From Olsenella_L sp051876355 (lineage in GTDB: Bacteria > Actinomycetota > Coriobacteriia > Coriobacteriales > Atopobiaceae): 56,516 nt of DNA. Positions 8,449 to 16,025 of this stretch are shown piece by piece (the stretch's first letter is position 1; each line of letters opens with the position of its first letter). The notes under the pieces were generated by a model, which saw only the letters and a program-made list of their open reading frames with translations, had not been told where the DNA came from and ran no database searches. The position numbers and the translations under genes were made by a program. The DNA lies in the NCBI GenBank assembly GCA_051876355.1, contig JBJEHU010000011.1, forward strand, positions 1 to 56,516, in the 5' to 3' direction.

Positions 8449-8807
8449 GGTCCGCCTCCGCCAATGCCCTTGAGGCTTGCCACAACCGCAAAGAATGCCG
8501 GCAGCAGCACGAACGCTGCTGCCGCGCTGCCATCAAGCGTCCCCTCCATCCCCTGCATCACAAGGGGGATGCCGAAGCAGATGACAAGGACCGTAAGTAT
8601 CGGCCAGAAGCCGCGCACAATCCATGTGCCGGGACCGAAGATGCCCCGCAGCACGACAATCGGAAAGCCTGCCATAAGCACGATTGCGATGGAGCAGGCA
8701 ATGGCTCGCTCCGTCGTTCCAAGCTGTTCCGCTATCTGGAACAGGAGATCGATCGCGATGAATACGACGAGCACTGCTCCCAATAGTTTCAGAATCTTCT
8801 GTTCCAT
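8442..8807 (-). CDS. Small membrane protein of unknown function
   Basis: I do not recognise this 121-residue protein. It starts at ATG 8807 behind a strong AAGGAGG and has four predicted membrane helices (about 8-25, 33-52, 60-80, 92-112) and a Gly-rich tail (KGIGGGGPQ). Its 3' end overlaps the convergent NRAMP gene by 7 bp. No catalytic or ligand motif is visible. Confidence 0.7.
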   Translation of the reverse strand: MEQKILKLLGAVLVVFIAIDLLFQIAEQLGTTERAIACSIAIVLMAGFPIVVLRGIFGPGTWIVRGFWPILTVLVICFGIPLVMQGMEGTLDGSAAAAFVLLPAFFAVVASLKGIGGGGPQ

Positions 8808-8954
8808 GGCTGCCTCCTTGTCTTTCAGCTGAAGCTATACCCCGGATGTCATAGAACAGAAGCCGCATCGCCCAGTGGCGGAAAGTATATTTGCAAGAGA
8901 CAAGCCTTCAGCAGGGTATTTCAGCGTTCCTCCGCTTGGTTCGTATCTACGACC

Positions 8955-9233
8955 CTAACCGCGGAAGTAGCCCTTTCCACCAAAATTCGACCACATGAGA
9001 TACATTTCTTCGTAGTTGTCAGCAATAAACTGCTGAATCACTCTGAGCTCGCGGTCTGTCAGACGGCCCCTATTCATCACTCTGGTGCTTCCGTCGCTCT
9101 TGACAAACAATTTGGCAGAGCCTTCCTCTCGCAGTGTCCCATCGCTGGCATGAACATGAAATGCCTCGATAATGCATTTGGATGTGAAGTAGAGGAAGTA
9201 ACCGGCAATCTTGTATGAGTAGTATTTTGGCAT
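8955..9233 (-). CDS. DUF4160-like small protein
   Basis: The 92-residue product shows the DUF4160 pattern: an N-terminal strand pair (YYSYKIAGYFLYF), then an EAFHVHASDG segment where the family usually has PHIHV, then a KLFV strand and a C-terminal helix ending DNYEEMYLMWSNF. DUF4160 proteins are small, often sit in toxin-antitoxin-like pairs, and have no established reaction. It is the last gene of a three-gene set: its start lies 9 bp after the previous stop, behind AAGG. The region is clearly more AT-rich than its surroundings. Confidence 0.65.
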   Translation of the reverse strand: MPKYYSYKIAGYFLYFTSKCIIEAFHVHASDGTLREEGSAKLFVKSDGSTRVMNRGRLTDRELRVIQQFIADNYEEMYLMWSNFGGKGYFRG

Positions 9234-9242
9234 CCTTGATCC

Positions 9243-9467
9243 TCAGCAAATCTTCGAGTATTTCATGGCTCTGTGCAGCACTTTCGTTGCAATACCGAGC
9301 TCAATCTCGTCCATGTTGCTTTCAATCAGCGTGCCGTCACCATCAAAAACCGAGACACCTTCTCCGGTGTTCAAATTGATGACCTTATATCCATCATGAT
9401 CGAAAACTACGGCAAAGCCGTTAATAATGACATCCGCATCTTCGGCTGCTTTATTGATATCAACCAT
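9243..9467 (-). CDS. Small protein of unknown function (middle gene of AT-rich cassette)
   Basis: I start this at ATG 9467 (MVDINKAAED), which overlaps the stop of the upstream gene by eight bases and so suggests translational coupling; an upstream ATG at 9482 is possible. The 74-residue product is acidic, with a short beta-rich core (FAVVFDHDGYKVINLNTGEGVSV) that looks like a beta-sheet repeat, and a C-terminal helix (GIATKVLHRAMKY). I do not recognise a family with confidence. Context with the DUF4160-like gene suggests a joint function. Confidence 0.6.
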   Translation of the reverse strand: MVDINKAAEDADVIINGFAVVFDHDGYKVINLNTGEGVSVFDGDGTLIESNMDEIELGIATKVLHRAMKYSKIC

Positions 9468-9759
9468 TCGCGACCACCACATTCTTTATCTTGGAACAGA
9501 ACTTCTCGGGGTCCATATAGAGATTTCGAAGAGTCGGCACAAGGTCAATATATTCCTCAATGGCTTCTTTGCAGCATTTATACTTCGTCAGTACTGCAAT
9601 GTATCCGTTGTCCCACTTCGTGACTTTGAGATAGTGGTCCAATGGGGCTGGAGCGATAATTGTGAGACAGGTATCGCCGTATTTGAACAAGGTATATCTG
9701 CCTCTGTTGCTAAGCAAAGCTATAGAGGAGTCCTCTGGTGACGATGCGGAAGTATTCAC
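9460..9759 (-). CDS. Small protein of unknown function (first gene of AT-rich cassette)
   Basis: I chose the GTG at 9759 because an AAGGAGG lies eight bases before it; the longer frame from ATG 9840 has no ribosome site. The 99-residue product has beta strands in its first two thirds (GRYTLFKYGDTCLTIIAP, WDNGYIAVLTKY) and a helical C-terminus (AIEEYIDLVPTLRNLYMDP). I do not recognise it. It heads a tightly packed operon with the next two genes. Confidence 0.6.
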   Translation of the reverse strand: MNTSASSPEDSSIALLSNRGRYTLFKYGDTCLTIIAPAPLDHYLKVTKWDNGYIAVLTKYKCCKEAIEEYIDLVPTLRNLYMDPEKFCSKIKNVVVANG

Positions 9760-10022
9760 TCGGATCCCCTCCTTCAGATTTGTTAGCAGCACCAGCGAGA
9801 AAACGTGCATAATGTTATACCGAATGTACCCTTTTAACATGCCATGATGACTGCCTAAAACGAGAAGAGCGCATCATTCATTTCATATGAGGCCCTGGCA
9901 AGCCTTGGAGCTGCACGGGAATTTTGATGCTAAGTCAGAGACAGTTATTGTTCGAGCACCCCAGTAAATTACAACAACAGGAACAGGATAGTCCTTCCGC
10001 ATGAAACAAAGCGTTTACACGA
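9760..10022. other. Non-coding stretch, AT-rich
   Basis: No gene is seen between the small-gene cassette and the tryptophan leader promoter. It must hold the promoter of the minus-strand cassette, but no box is clear enough to call. Confidence 0.4.
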
Positions 10023-10028
10023 TCTTGC

Positions 10029-10058
10029 TTGCATCTCCGGATGGCCCTGGCTTATAGT
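10029..10058 (+). promoter_or_regulatory. Candidate promoter of the Trp-attenuated ECF operon
   Basis: A TTGCAT (10029-10034) lies 18 bp before TATAGT (10053-10058, five of six consensus bases). Transcription from here would begin about 60 bp before the leader peptide. The -35 match is weak. Confidence 0.45.
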
Positions 10059-10122
10059 GTGCACAACAGACAAGACGTCCAGACAACTTGGACACTGATT
10101 CGATTCGAGAGGAGCGCCAGAG

Positions 10123-10203
10123 ATGATTCGCATCGCCTACACCGCAGACAACATGAATATGAACTGGTGGTGGCGCGATGTGAATACGATCGGTCAATCG
10201 TGA
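10123..10203 (+). CDS. Tryptophan attenuator leader peptide (WWW)
   Basis: This 26-codon frame, MIRIAYTADNMNMNWWWRDV..., has a GAGGAG site (10109-10114) eight bases before the ATG and three adjacent Trp codons at 10165-10173. The last Trp codon is the first base-pairing block of a hairpin (10171-10178 with 10209-10216, eight pairs). An intrinsic terminator follows at 10237-10268. This is the classical layout of a ribosome-stalling attenuator: when charged tRNA-Trp is scarce the ribosome stalls on the Trp codons, the first hairpin cannot form, and the freed strand (10206-10213) can pair with 10226-10230 and part of 10237-10240, weakening the terminator. The controlled genes are an ECF transporter, not trp biosynthesis genes. 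Confidence 0.9.
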   Translation: MIRIAYTADNMNMNWWWRDVNTIGQS

Positions 10204-10236
10204 GTCTCTCGCGCCATTACACATACGCGAATCTTT

Positions 10237-10268
10237 GAGGGCTCCGGTATGACCGGGGCCCTCTTTTT
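10237..10268 (+). terminator. Attenuator terminator of the ECF operon
   Basis: A 12-bp stem (10237-10248 with 10252-10263, one G-T pair) with a three-base loop is followed by TTTTT (10264-10268). It lies between the Trp leader peptide and the first S component. Confidence 0.92.
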
Positions 10269-10330
10269 GTCTGTCCACACCAACAAACAAACAAACAAAC
10301 GGGAAATCCCATTCGAAAGGAAGATTCATC

Positions 10331-10900
10331 ATGGCAGCAGCAAACAATCAGCAGGCACGTACCGTCACCACCGAGGACCACGGCAAGCTCGATGTCCGCG
10401 CCCTTGTTCTTCTGGCAGTCCTTCTTGCAGCAGGCTTCATCTTGAACTTTACCGTCGGCAAGGCCATATCGTCTGTCTCCGGCGGCATGATCTCCCCTGA
10501 GTTCATCATCTCCGCCTTCTGCCTCACGATCCTCGTGATCCGCCCGAACGTCGGCCAGGCCCTCATCATCGGCCTCATCTCCGCTGCCGTCATCCAGATC
10601 ACGACGACAGCGCCGTTCGTCGACTTCGCAGCCGAGGGTGTTGCCGCCATGCTCATGTCCGTCATCGTCGCAGCCGGCATGAAGGGCTCCGCCAAGAAGA
10701 TCACGCCTGCCATCGGCACGTTCGTCACGACCGTCGTCTCCGGCGTCATCTTCATGCTCATCCGCATCGCAATGGTCGGCGCTGCAGCCCAGCTCGCAGC
10801 TGCCATGCTCCCCGTCGTCTTCGCGACCGGCATCTTCAACGCAATCCTCGTCCAGGCACTCTACTTCCCGATCTGCAAGGCACTGAAGGTCGAGGCATAG
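10331..10900 (+). CDS. ECF transporter S component 1, probably tryptophan
   Basis: The 189-residue protein has a ~22-residue soluble N-terminus and about six membrane helices, the usual size of a substrate-binding S component of energy-coupling factor importers. The start at 10331 follows AAAGGAAG. It is about half identical by eye to the next gene (shared LAVLLAAGFILNxTVG, GLISAAVIQ, FNAxxVQALYFP), so the two arose by tandem duplication. Family membership alone does not show substrate; tryptophan is inferred from the WWW leader peptide that governs the operon. The dedicated ATPase and T component lie downstream. Confidence 0.8.
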   Translation: MAAANNQQARTVTTEDHGKLDVRALVLLAVLLAAGFILNFTVGKAISSVSGGMISPEFIISAFCLTILVIRPNVGQALIIGLISAAVIQITTTAPFVDFAAEGVAAMLMSVIVAAGMKGSAKKITPAIGTFVTTVVSGVIFMLIRIAMVGAAAQLAAAMLPVVFATGIFNAILVQALYFPICKALKVEA

Positions 10901-10964
10901 GCACTCAAGCACGTACAGCAATCAGAGCAGCAAGACAGATAGCTACAAGAGAGAGAAGCTCATC

Positions 10965-11516
10965 ATGGCAGACGCAAATTCCCAGGCACGTACCGTCACT
11001 GCAGCAGCTCATACCGGAACAGACGTCACGTCCCTCATCCTTCTGGCCGTCCTTCTGGCGGCAGGCTTCATCCTGAACCTCACGGTCGGCAACTCCCTTG
11101 CGATGGTCGGCATCAAGCCCCAGTTCATCATCGCTTCCTATGCGCTTGCCATCCTTCTCACGAAGGCTGACTTCAAGCAGGCTGCCATCTTCGGCCTCAT
11201 CTCCGCTGCCGTCATCCAGTTCACGACGTCCATTCCGGGCCTCAACTTCGTGACCGAGCTCGTCGCCGCCCTCGCAATGGCTGCCCTCATCAAGCTCGAC
11301 CTCAAGGTCGCTGGCAGGAATGTCACCCCGCTTGTCGCCGCCTTCGTGACGACGCTTCTCTCCGGTGCCCTCTTCGCCGTTGCCGGCACCGTGATCATGG
11401 GAGCAGCCATGGCAACAGTCGTCGTGAAGATCCCGCTTGTCCTCGGCACAGCCGTCTTCAATGCCATCGTCGTCCAGGCGCTCTATTTCCCCCTGAATAA
11501 GGTTCTCAAGCGCTAG
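10965..11516 (+). CDS. ECF transporter S component 2, paralogue
   Basis: This 183-residue membrane protein is the tandem paralogue of the preceding S component and shares its helix pattern and key segments. Its start follows AGAGAGAAG. Having two S proteins with one A and one T module suggests either two related substrates (tryptophan and a precursor or analogue such as indole or kynurenine-type compounds) or a two-chain S unit. I cannot choose between these. It is followed by two strong hairpins that separate it from the ATPase gene. Confidence 0.8.
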   Translation: MADANSQARTVTAAAHTGTDVTSLILLAVLLAAGFILNLTVGNSLAMVGIKPQFIIASYALAILLTKADFKQAAIFGLISAAVIQFTTSIPGLNFVTELVAALAMAALIKLDLKVAGRNVTPLVAAFVTTLLSGALFAVAGTVIMGAAMATVVVKIPLVLGTAVFNAIVVQALYFPLNKVLKR

Positions 11517-11535
11517 CACCCCATCGTCTACCATA

Positions 11536-11585
11536 GAAGGGCCGCAGGGCATGCCCTGCGGCCCTTCTGCACACGCGCGTGTGCA
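11536..11585 (+). terminator. Tandem hairpins between S2 and the ATPase gene
   Basis: A perfect 15-bp stem (11536-11550 with 11553-11567) is directly followed by a perfect 18-bp palindrome (11568-11585). No T-run follows, so partial termination or mRNA processing is more likely than a full stop; it would keep S components in excess over the energising module. Confidence 0.6.
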
Positions 11586-11623
11586 CATATATATCTATGA
11601 AGCAGCAAGCAAGAAAGGGCAGC

Positions 11624-13417
11624 ATGGCAGAAGATACAGCCAAGCCCATCATCGAGCTCAGGGACGTCTCCTTCACGTATGCCTCTGCAGCAGCGGACGG
11701 CAGCGAAGAGCCGAAGCCTGCGCTCTCCCATATCACGGCAAGCATCGGCACGGGCGAGTTCGTGGGCATCATCGGCCCTTCGGGTGCCGGCAAGTCGACC
11801 TTGGCCTCAGTGATGTCTGGCGCCATCCCCCATCACTTCAAGGGCACACTCTATGGGGCAACGCTCGTCGACGGGAAAGACACCTGCGATGTCACGCTCA
11901 CAGACATCTCCCAGATCGTGGGCTCGGTCCTCCAGGACATCGATACGCAGATGGTCGCCTCCGTCGTCGAGGACGAGATGCTCTTCGGCCTCGAGAACTT
12001 CGGCGTCCCGCACACGGAGATCGAGGGCAGGATCGAGGAGACGCTCAAAACCGTCGGCATCGAAGATCTCCGCGACCGCGAGATTGCGACGCTCTCGGGC
12101 GGCCAGAAGCAGAAGGTCGCAATCGCTGCCATCCTGGCCCTGCGTCCCCGTGTCCTTGTGCTCGACGAGCCGACAGCAGCACTTGACCCCGCCTCCTCCA
12201 CCCTTGTCTTCGATACGCTCGAAGAGGTGCGCCGCCAGGGCGTCACGGTCGTCGTGATCGAGCAGAAGGTCGCACTCCTCTCCAAGTACTGCGACCGCAT
12301 CCTCGTCATGGCAGAAGGAGAGCTCCTGCTCGATGGCACGCCCCGCGAGGTCTTTGCGCATGCAGAGAAGCTCCGCTCCATCGGCGTCGACTCTCCCCGC
12401 GTTGCCCGCGTCTACAACAGCCTTGCAGAGGATGGCCTGCTTCCTGCGGGCAAGCCCTGCCTCACGGTCGAGGAGGCTGCCGCTATCGAGGAGCGCCTCA
12501 TTCCTGCTGCATCGCGCAAGGCGCCAAGCGGCACAAGCTACCGCCAGGGCTCGAAGCACGTCGTGGCAGCCAGGCCCCATGCTGAAGGCGCCGAGCCTGT
12601 CGTGAAGCTCCGCGATGTCTGCTTCCAGTATCCCAATGGCGGCGCTGCCGTGACGAATCTCGAGATGAGCGTCTATCCTGGCGAGATGGTTGCTGTCATC
12701 GGCCAGAACGGCGCCGGCAAGACGACGCTCACGAAGCTTCTGAATGGCCTTCTGAAGCCGTCCTCGGGCGAGGTCAGGATCTCCGGCCTCTCGACGAAGG
12801 AAGTCCCGACAAGCCGCATCGCAGCCCATTGCGCGACGCTCTTCCAGAATCCCGACTACCAGCTCTGCAAGGATACGGTCTTGGACGAGGTGGCCTTCGG
12901 CCTCGAGCTCCAGGGCATCGATGCAGAGGAAGCACGGAGGCGCGCCCACCGCGTGATCGAGCGCTTCAGCCTCCCCGAAGAGGAGTCCCCGTTCTCGCTC
13001 TCCCGTGGCCAGCGCCAGGTTGTCGCTCTTGCCTCCGTCGTCGTGATGGAGCCCGATGTCGTGCTCTTGGACGAGCCGACAAGCGGCCTTGACTACCGCG
13101 AGTGCATGACCGTCATGGATACCGTCTCGGAGATGGCAAACAGGGGATGCGCTGTCATCATGGTCTGCCACGATATGGAGGTCGTCTCCGACTTCGCCGA
13201 ACGCGTCGTCGTGATGGCAAACGGAAGGATCCTGGACCGGGGCGCCGCGCTCGACATGTTCAGCGACTCTTCCCTCATGAAAGAGGCCTTCATCGAGGCA
13301 CCGCAGATCGTCCAGCTCTCGCAGGTGCTCTCCCGCACCGTGAGCCCGGCCTTTGCCGGCATAAGCCAGGTTTCCGGCATCGTCGACCTTACCGAGGAGA
13401 TGGTCCAGCATGGTTAA
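11624..13417 (+). CDS. Fused ECF transporter ATPase (EcfA-EcfA')
   Basis: The 597-residue protein combines two ABC ATPase domains in one chain. The start at ATG 11624 follows AAAGGG; an in-frame ATG further upstream has no such site. Domain 1 (about 10-235) has Walker A GPSGAGKST, signature LSGGQKQ and Walker B VLVLDEP. Domain 2 (about 340-560) has Walker A GQNGAGKTT, an altered signature LSRGQRQ, and Walker B VVLLDEP followed by TSGLD. Such fused EcfA proteins power ECF importers with EcfT. The last bases overlap the ecfT start by 8 bp. Together with the two S genes upstream this is a self-contained ECF importer. Confidence 0.92.
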   Translation: MAEDTAKPIIELRDVSFTYASAAADGSEEPKPALSHITASIGTGEFVGIIGPSGAGKSTLASVMSGAIPHHFKGTLYGATLVDGKDTCDVTLTDISQIVGSVLQDIDTQMVASVVEDEMLFGLENFGVPHTEIEGRIEETLKTVGIEDLRDREIATLSGGQKQKVAIAAILALRPRVLVLDEPTAALDPASSTLVFDTLEEVRRQGVTVVVIEQKVALLSKYCDRILVMAEGELLLDGTPREVFAHAEKLRSIGVDSPRVARVYNSLAEDGLLPAGKPCLTVEEAAAIEERLIPAASRKAPSGTSYRQGSKHVVAARPHAEGAEPVVKLRDVCFQYPNGGAAVTNLEMSVYPGEMVAVIGQNGAGKTTLTKLLNGLLKPSSGEVRISGLSTKEVPTSRIAAHCATLFQNPDYQLCKDTVLDEVAFGLELQGIDAEEARRRAHRVIERFSLPEEESPFSLSRGQRQVVALASVVVMEPDVVLLDEPTSGLDYRECMTVMDTVSEMANRGCAVIMVCHDMEVVSDFAERVVVMANGRILDRGAALDMFSDSSLMKEAFIEAPQIVQLSQVLSRTVSPAFAGISQVSGIVDLTEEMVQHG

Positions 13418-14156
13418 TGTGATCGATTATGTACCGGGCAAGACCCTCCTCCACAGGCTCAATCCCGTGACGAAGCTTGCGATTGCTGCCGCCATCATCG
13501 TGGCGACCTTCCTGTCCGACTCCTACGTGATGCTGCTGGGGCTTCTTGTCCTCACGTTCGCTCTCGGCTTCTATGCAAAGTCCCAGGGCAAGCTCTTCTC
13601 TTTGATGAAGCTCCTTGTTCCCATCGCGATCATCATGCTCCTCCTCCAGACCGCATTCGTGAGGACGGGCGAGCCTGTCTTCCTGTGGATGACAAGCACG
13701 GGCCTCATCACGGGCTCGAAAGCCTGCCTCAGGCTTCTCGGTGTCGCCCTTCCCCTCATCCTCATGCTCTCCGTCACGAAGCTCAACGACCTCGCGAATG
13801 CCTGCGTCGAGGTGCTCCATATCCCCTACCGCTATGCGTTCACGTTCACGACAGCTCTGCGCTTCGTGCCAGTCTTCTCCCAGGAGATGAACTCCATCAT
13901 GGAGGCACAGTGCGCCCGCGGCGTCGAGTACGACACGAAGAACCCGATCAGGAAGCTCCAGCTCATGCTTCCGCTCTGCGTGCCCCTGCTCGTGACCTCT
14001 GTCGGCAAGACCGATGCGACGGCGCTTGCTGCCGAGCAGCGCGGCTTCTACCTGAGGACGCGCGAGAGCAGCTTCAAGCGCTATCCGATGGAGAAGAATG
14101 ACAAGTGTGTCCTTGCGCTCTGCATCGTCTTGATCGTACTCGGTGTCCTCTTCTAG
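13410..14156 (+). CDS. ecfT: ECF transporter T component
   Basis: The 248-residue membrane protein links the ATPase to the S component. It has about five membrane helices and the two coupling-helix motifs typical of EcfT: QCARGVEYD (about 165-173) and EQRGFYLRT (about 209-217), each containing the conserved Arg-Gly that docks in the ATPase groove. The start (ATG 13410) overlaps the ATPase gene. It closes the Trp-attenuated operon. Confidence 0.9.
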   Translation: MVNVIDYVPGKTLLHRLNPVTKLAIAAAIIVATFLSDSYVMLLGLLVLTFALGFYAKSQGKLFSLMKLLVPIAIIMLLLQTAFVRTGEPVFLWMTSTGLITGSKACLRLLGVALPLILMLSVTKLNDLANACVEVLHIPYRYAFTFTTALRFVPVFSQEMNSIMEAQCARGVEYDTKNPIRKLQLMLPLCVPLLVTSVGKTDATALAAEQRGFYLRTRESSFKRYPMEKNDKCVLALCIVLIVLGVLF

Positions 14157-14200
14157 AAGGCGCAGGGGCCGCATCATCCGGATGCATAGGTTATTCAAAT

Positions 14201-14221
14201 AGTGGTATAAATAGAACCACT
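14201..14221. promoter_or_regulatory. Dyad enclosing a TATAAA box
   Basis: AGTGGT (14201-14206) and ACCACT (14216-14221) flank a spacer containing TATAAA (14206-14211). A repressor site over a -10 box for the gene at 14290 is possible; no clear -35 box was found. Confidence 0.35.
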
Positions 14222-14248
14222 GTTCAGTAGGCACTGCATGAACAAGAC

Positions 14249-14277
14249 AGGCGCACCGGACGGTGCGCCTTCTTTTC
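14249..14277 (+). terminator. Hairpin terminator after ecfT / before the 14290 gene
   Basis: A perfect 9-bp GC-rich stem (14249-14257 with 14262-14270) with a four-base loop is followed by TCTTTTC. It probably ends the ecf transcript; it could also attenuate the following gene, whose start is only 12 bp further. Confidence 0.7.
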
Positions 14278-14289
14278 GGGGGCTTCTCT

Positions 14290-14757
14290 ATGGATTCACC
14301 TTCATTGCCGGCGCTTCTCACCGGCGTGTCGGCTTTCATCCTCTACACCGCATCGACGCTCTCCCTGCGCCGTGGCGGCCAGCTTCATGCCCATCATGTG
14401 GCAGCCTTCTGCCTCGCCTTCGCGCTGATCCTCGCAAGCACGATGCTGGGGCCGCTGGCTGCAGGAACCCTCGATACGCCCCTGCGCATCTTCATCGCTG
14501 TCTCGATGCTTTCGCTTCCTGCCATCCACGCTATCTGGGCGCTTGCCGCCTGGTCGCGCCATTCAGAGCGTCTCGTCGAAGGGCTGAGGTCTGTAGGCAC
14601 GCTCCTCTGGGCCCTCTGGCTCATCCCCTATTTCGCGGCGCTCTTCTTCCTGTTTGCCGGCCGCATCGGCGACATCCCGCTCTTTGCCCTGAGCACGATG
14701 ACAGTACTGGCGCTGCTGCTCTGCCTCAGAGGCTCCGAGACAGGCCAGCACATCTAG
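14290..14757 (+). CDS. Membrane protein of unknown function
   Basis: The 155-residue protein has four or five predicted membrane helices and no recognised motif. I start it at ATG 14290 behind GGGGG, because the upstream GTG (14263) lies inside the terminator hairpin. It ends convergently on the amidohydrolase gene with a shared stop region. Confidence 0.6.
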   Translation: MDSPSLPALLTGVSAFILYTASTLSLRRGGQLHAHHVAAFCLAFALILASTMLGPLAAGTLDTPLRIFIAVSMLSLPAIHAIWALAAWSRHSERLVEGLRSVGTLLWALWLIPYFAALFFLFAGRIGDIPLFALSTMTVLALLLCLRGSETGQHI

Positions 14758-15884
14758 AGCGCAGCTCCTTCAGCGAGCTTTGCAAACATCTTCGCTGCCA
14801 CCGGCAGTATCTTGTCATTGAAGTCATATGCCGGATCGTGCGGTGCCGGCCATGCCTCGCCGTTGCCGACATAGAAGAGGGCACCCGGCATGAGCCGCGT
14901 GTACCAGCCGAAGTCCTCCGATGGCCGCCAGGGCTCTTCGAGCTCTTCCTGCTGAAAACCAAGCTCGCGTGCACAGGCACGTACCCGCTCGGCACAGGCT
15001 GCATCGTTCACAGTTGCCGGGAAGGGGTCGTGCAGCTCATAGGATACGGAAAGGCCCAGGCGCTGAGCTAGCGACCTGGCTTCCTGCTTGAGCGTCTCTT
15101 CCATCTGTGCCAGATCCTCATCTGCGCCGGCGCGCAGCGTGAACGAGATCCTGCCTTCGCCGGGCGATATCCCGAAGTCGTGGTTTCCCAGCGTCACGCC
15201 CACGGTCGTGGCAAAGCAGAGCTTTCCTGCTTTGGTGCCGTCAAGCTGCTCTGCCGCCATCTCGAGGCGTACCAGGGCGGAAGCAGGATTTCGTCCAAGC
15301 TCCGGCGTCCCGGCGTGTGCCCCTTTCCCTTCGAAGGCAAAGGTCACACCGCACGATGCCGGCTGCGTCATGCCCTCTCTCACCATCACGGCACCCTCCC
15401 GATGTCCGCTCAGGTTGTGGAAGGCATAGACCTCCTGGACACCTTTGTCAGAAAGCCATTCTGCACAGGCATGGCCGCCCTCACCTGTCTCCTCTGCCGG
15501 CTGGAAGACAAGATAGACGGGGCGCCTGATCCGAGAATCTCTGTCCATGAGGCAGGCAGCAGCCACAAGCGCTGCCATGTGCCCGTCGTGTCCGCACTTG
15601 TGCGCGACACCGGACACCACAGAACCATAGGGAAGCGCTATCGTCTCATCGATCGGCAGGGCGTCCATATCGGCTCGAAAGGCGATGGGTGCGGCCCCTT
15701 CTGCACCCTGGGGGCACAGATGCGCCGAGAGCCAGCCGCCATGATTTTCAAGCACAAACGAAGTATGAGATGAAAGGAATGCTGCGATGCGCTCCTTCGT
15801 CTTCTGCTCTTTGCCCGAAAGCTCTGGATGGGTATGGAGCTCGTGCCGGAAGGAGACGATCTCATCCCAGAATGCGCTCTCCAT
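14754..15884 (-). CDS. M20-family metallo-amidohydrolase (N-acyl amino acid / hippurate type)
   Basis: The 376-residue enzyme belongs to the M20D amidohydrolases, which remove acyl groups from N-acyl amino acids with two metal ions. Motifs seen are HELHTHPELSGKE at the N-terminus, FRADMDALPI, KCGHDGHMA (metal His/Asp), PAEETGEGG (catalytic Glu pair) and AFHNL. The start at 15884 has GAAGGGG in front; the open frame upstream is not coding. No signal peptide, so it is cytoplasmic. Substrate is not shown by the sequence. Confidence 0.88.
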   Translation of the reverse strand: MESAFWDEIVSFRHELHTHPELSGKEQKTKERIAAFLSSHTSFVLENHGGWLSAHLCPQGAEGAAPIAFRADMDALPIDETIALPYGSVVSGVAHKCGHDGHMAALVAAACLMDRDSRIRRPVYLVFQPAEETGEGGHACAEWLSDKGVQEVYAFHNLSGHREGAVMVREGMTQPASCGVTFAFEGKGAHAGTPELGRNPASALVRLEMAAEQLDGTKAGKLCFATTVGVTLGNHDFGISPGEGRISFTLRAGADEDLAQMEETLKQEARSLAQRLGLSVSYELHDPFPATVNDAACAERVRACARELGFQQEELEEPWRPSEDFGWYTRLMPGALFYVGNGEAWPAPHDPAYDFNDKILPVAAKMFAKLAEGAAL

Positions 15885-16025
15885 GCCTGCCCCTTCCCTG
15901 TCTTTCTGCTTCTTGGCCCCATTATGGGGCGCATGCAGGCACCTGGACGATGCTGTCGCTTGCTCGAAACGGAAAGGCATCTCGCCTATCATGGGGTGGT
16001 CCGAAAATGCAGAGGGAGGGGCAGC

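Noticed and set aside
10022..10330. T-box riboswitch for the ECF operon
   Set aside because: No T-box sequence is seen before the terminator; the Trp-rich leader peptide explains the regulation better.
14238..15071. 277-residue plus-strand frame over the small membrane protein and amidohydrolase genes
   Set aside because: Cys/Arg/Pro-rich translation without family likeness, and it lies over two better-supported genes in other frames.
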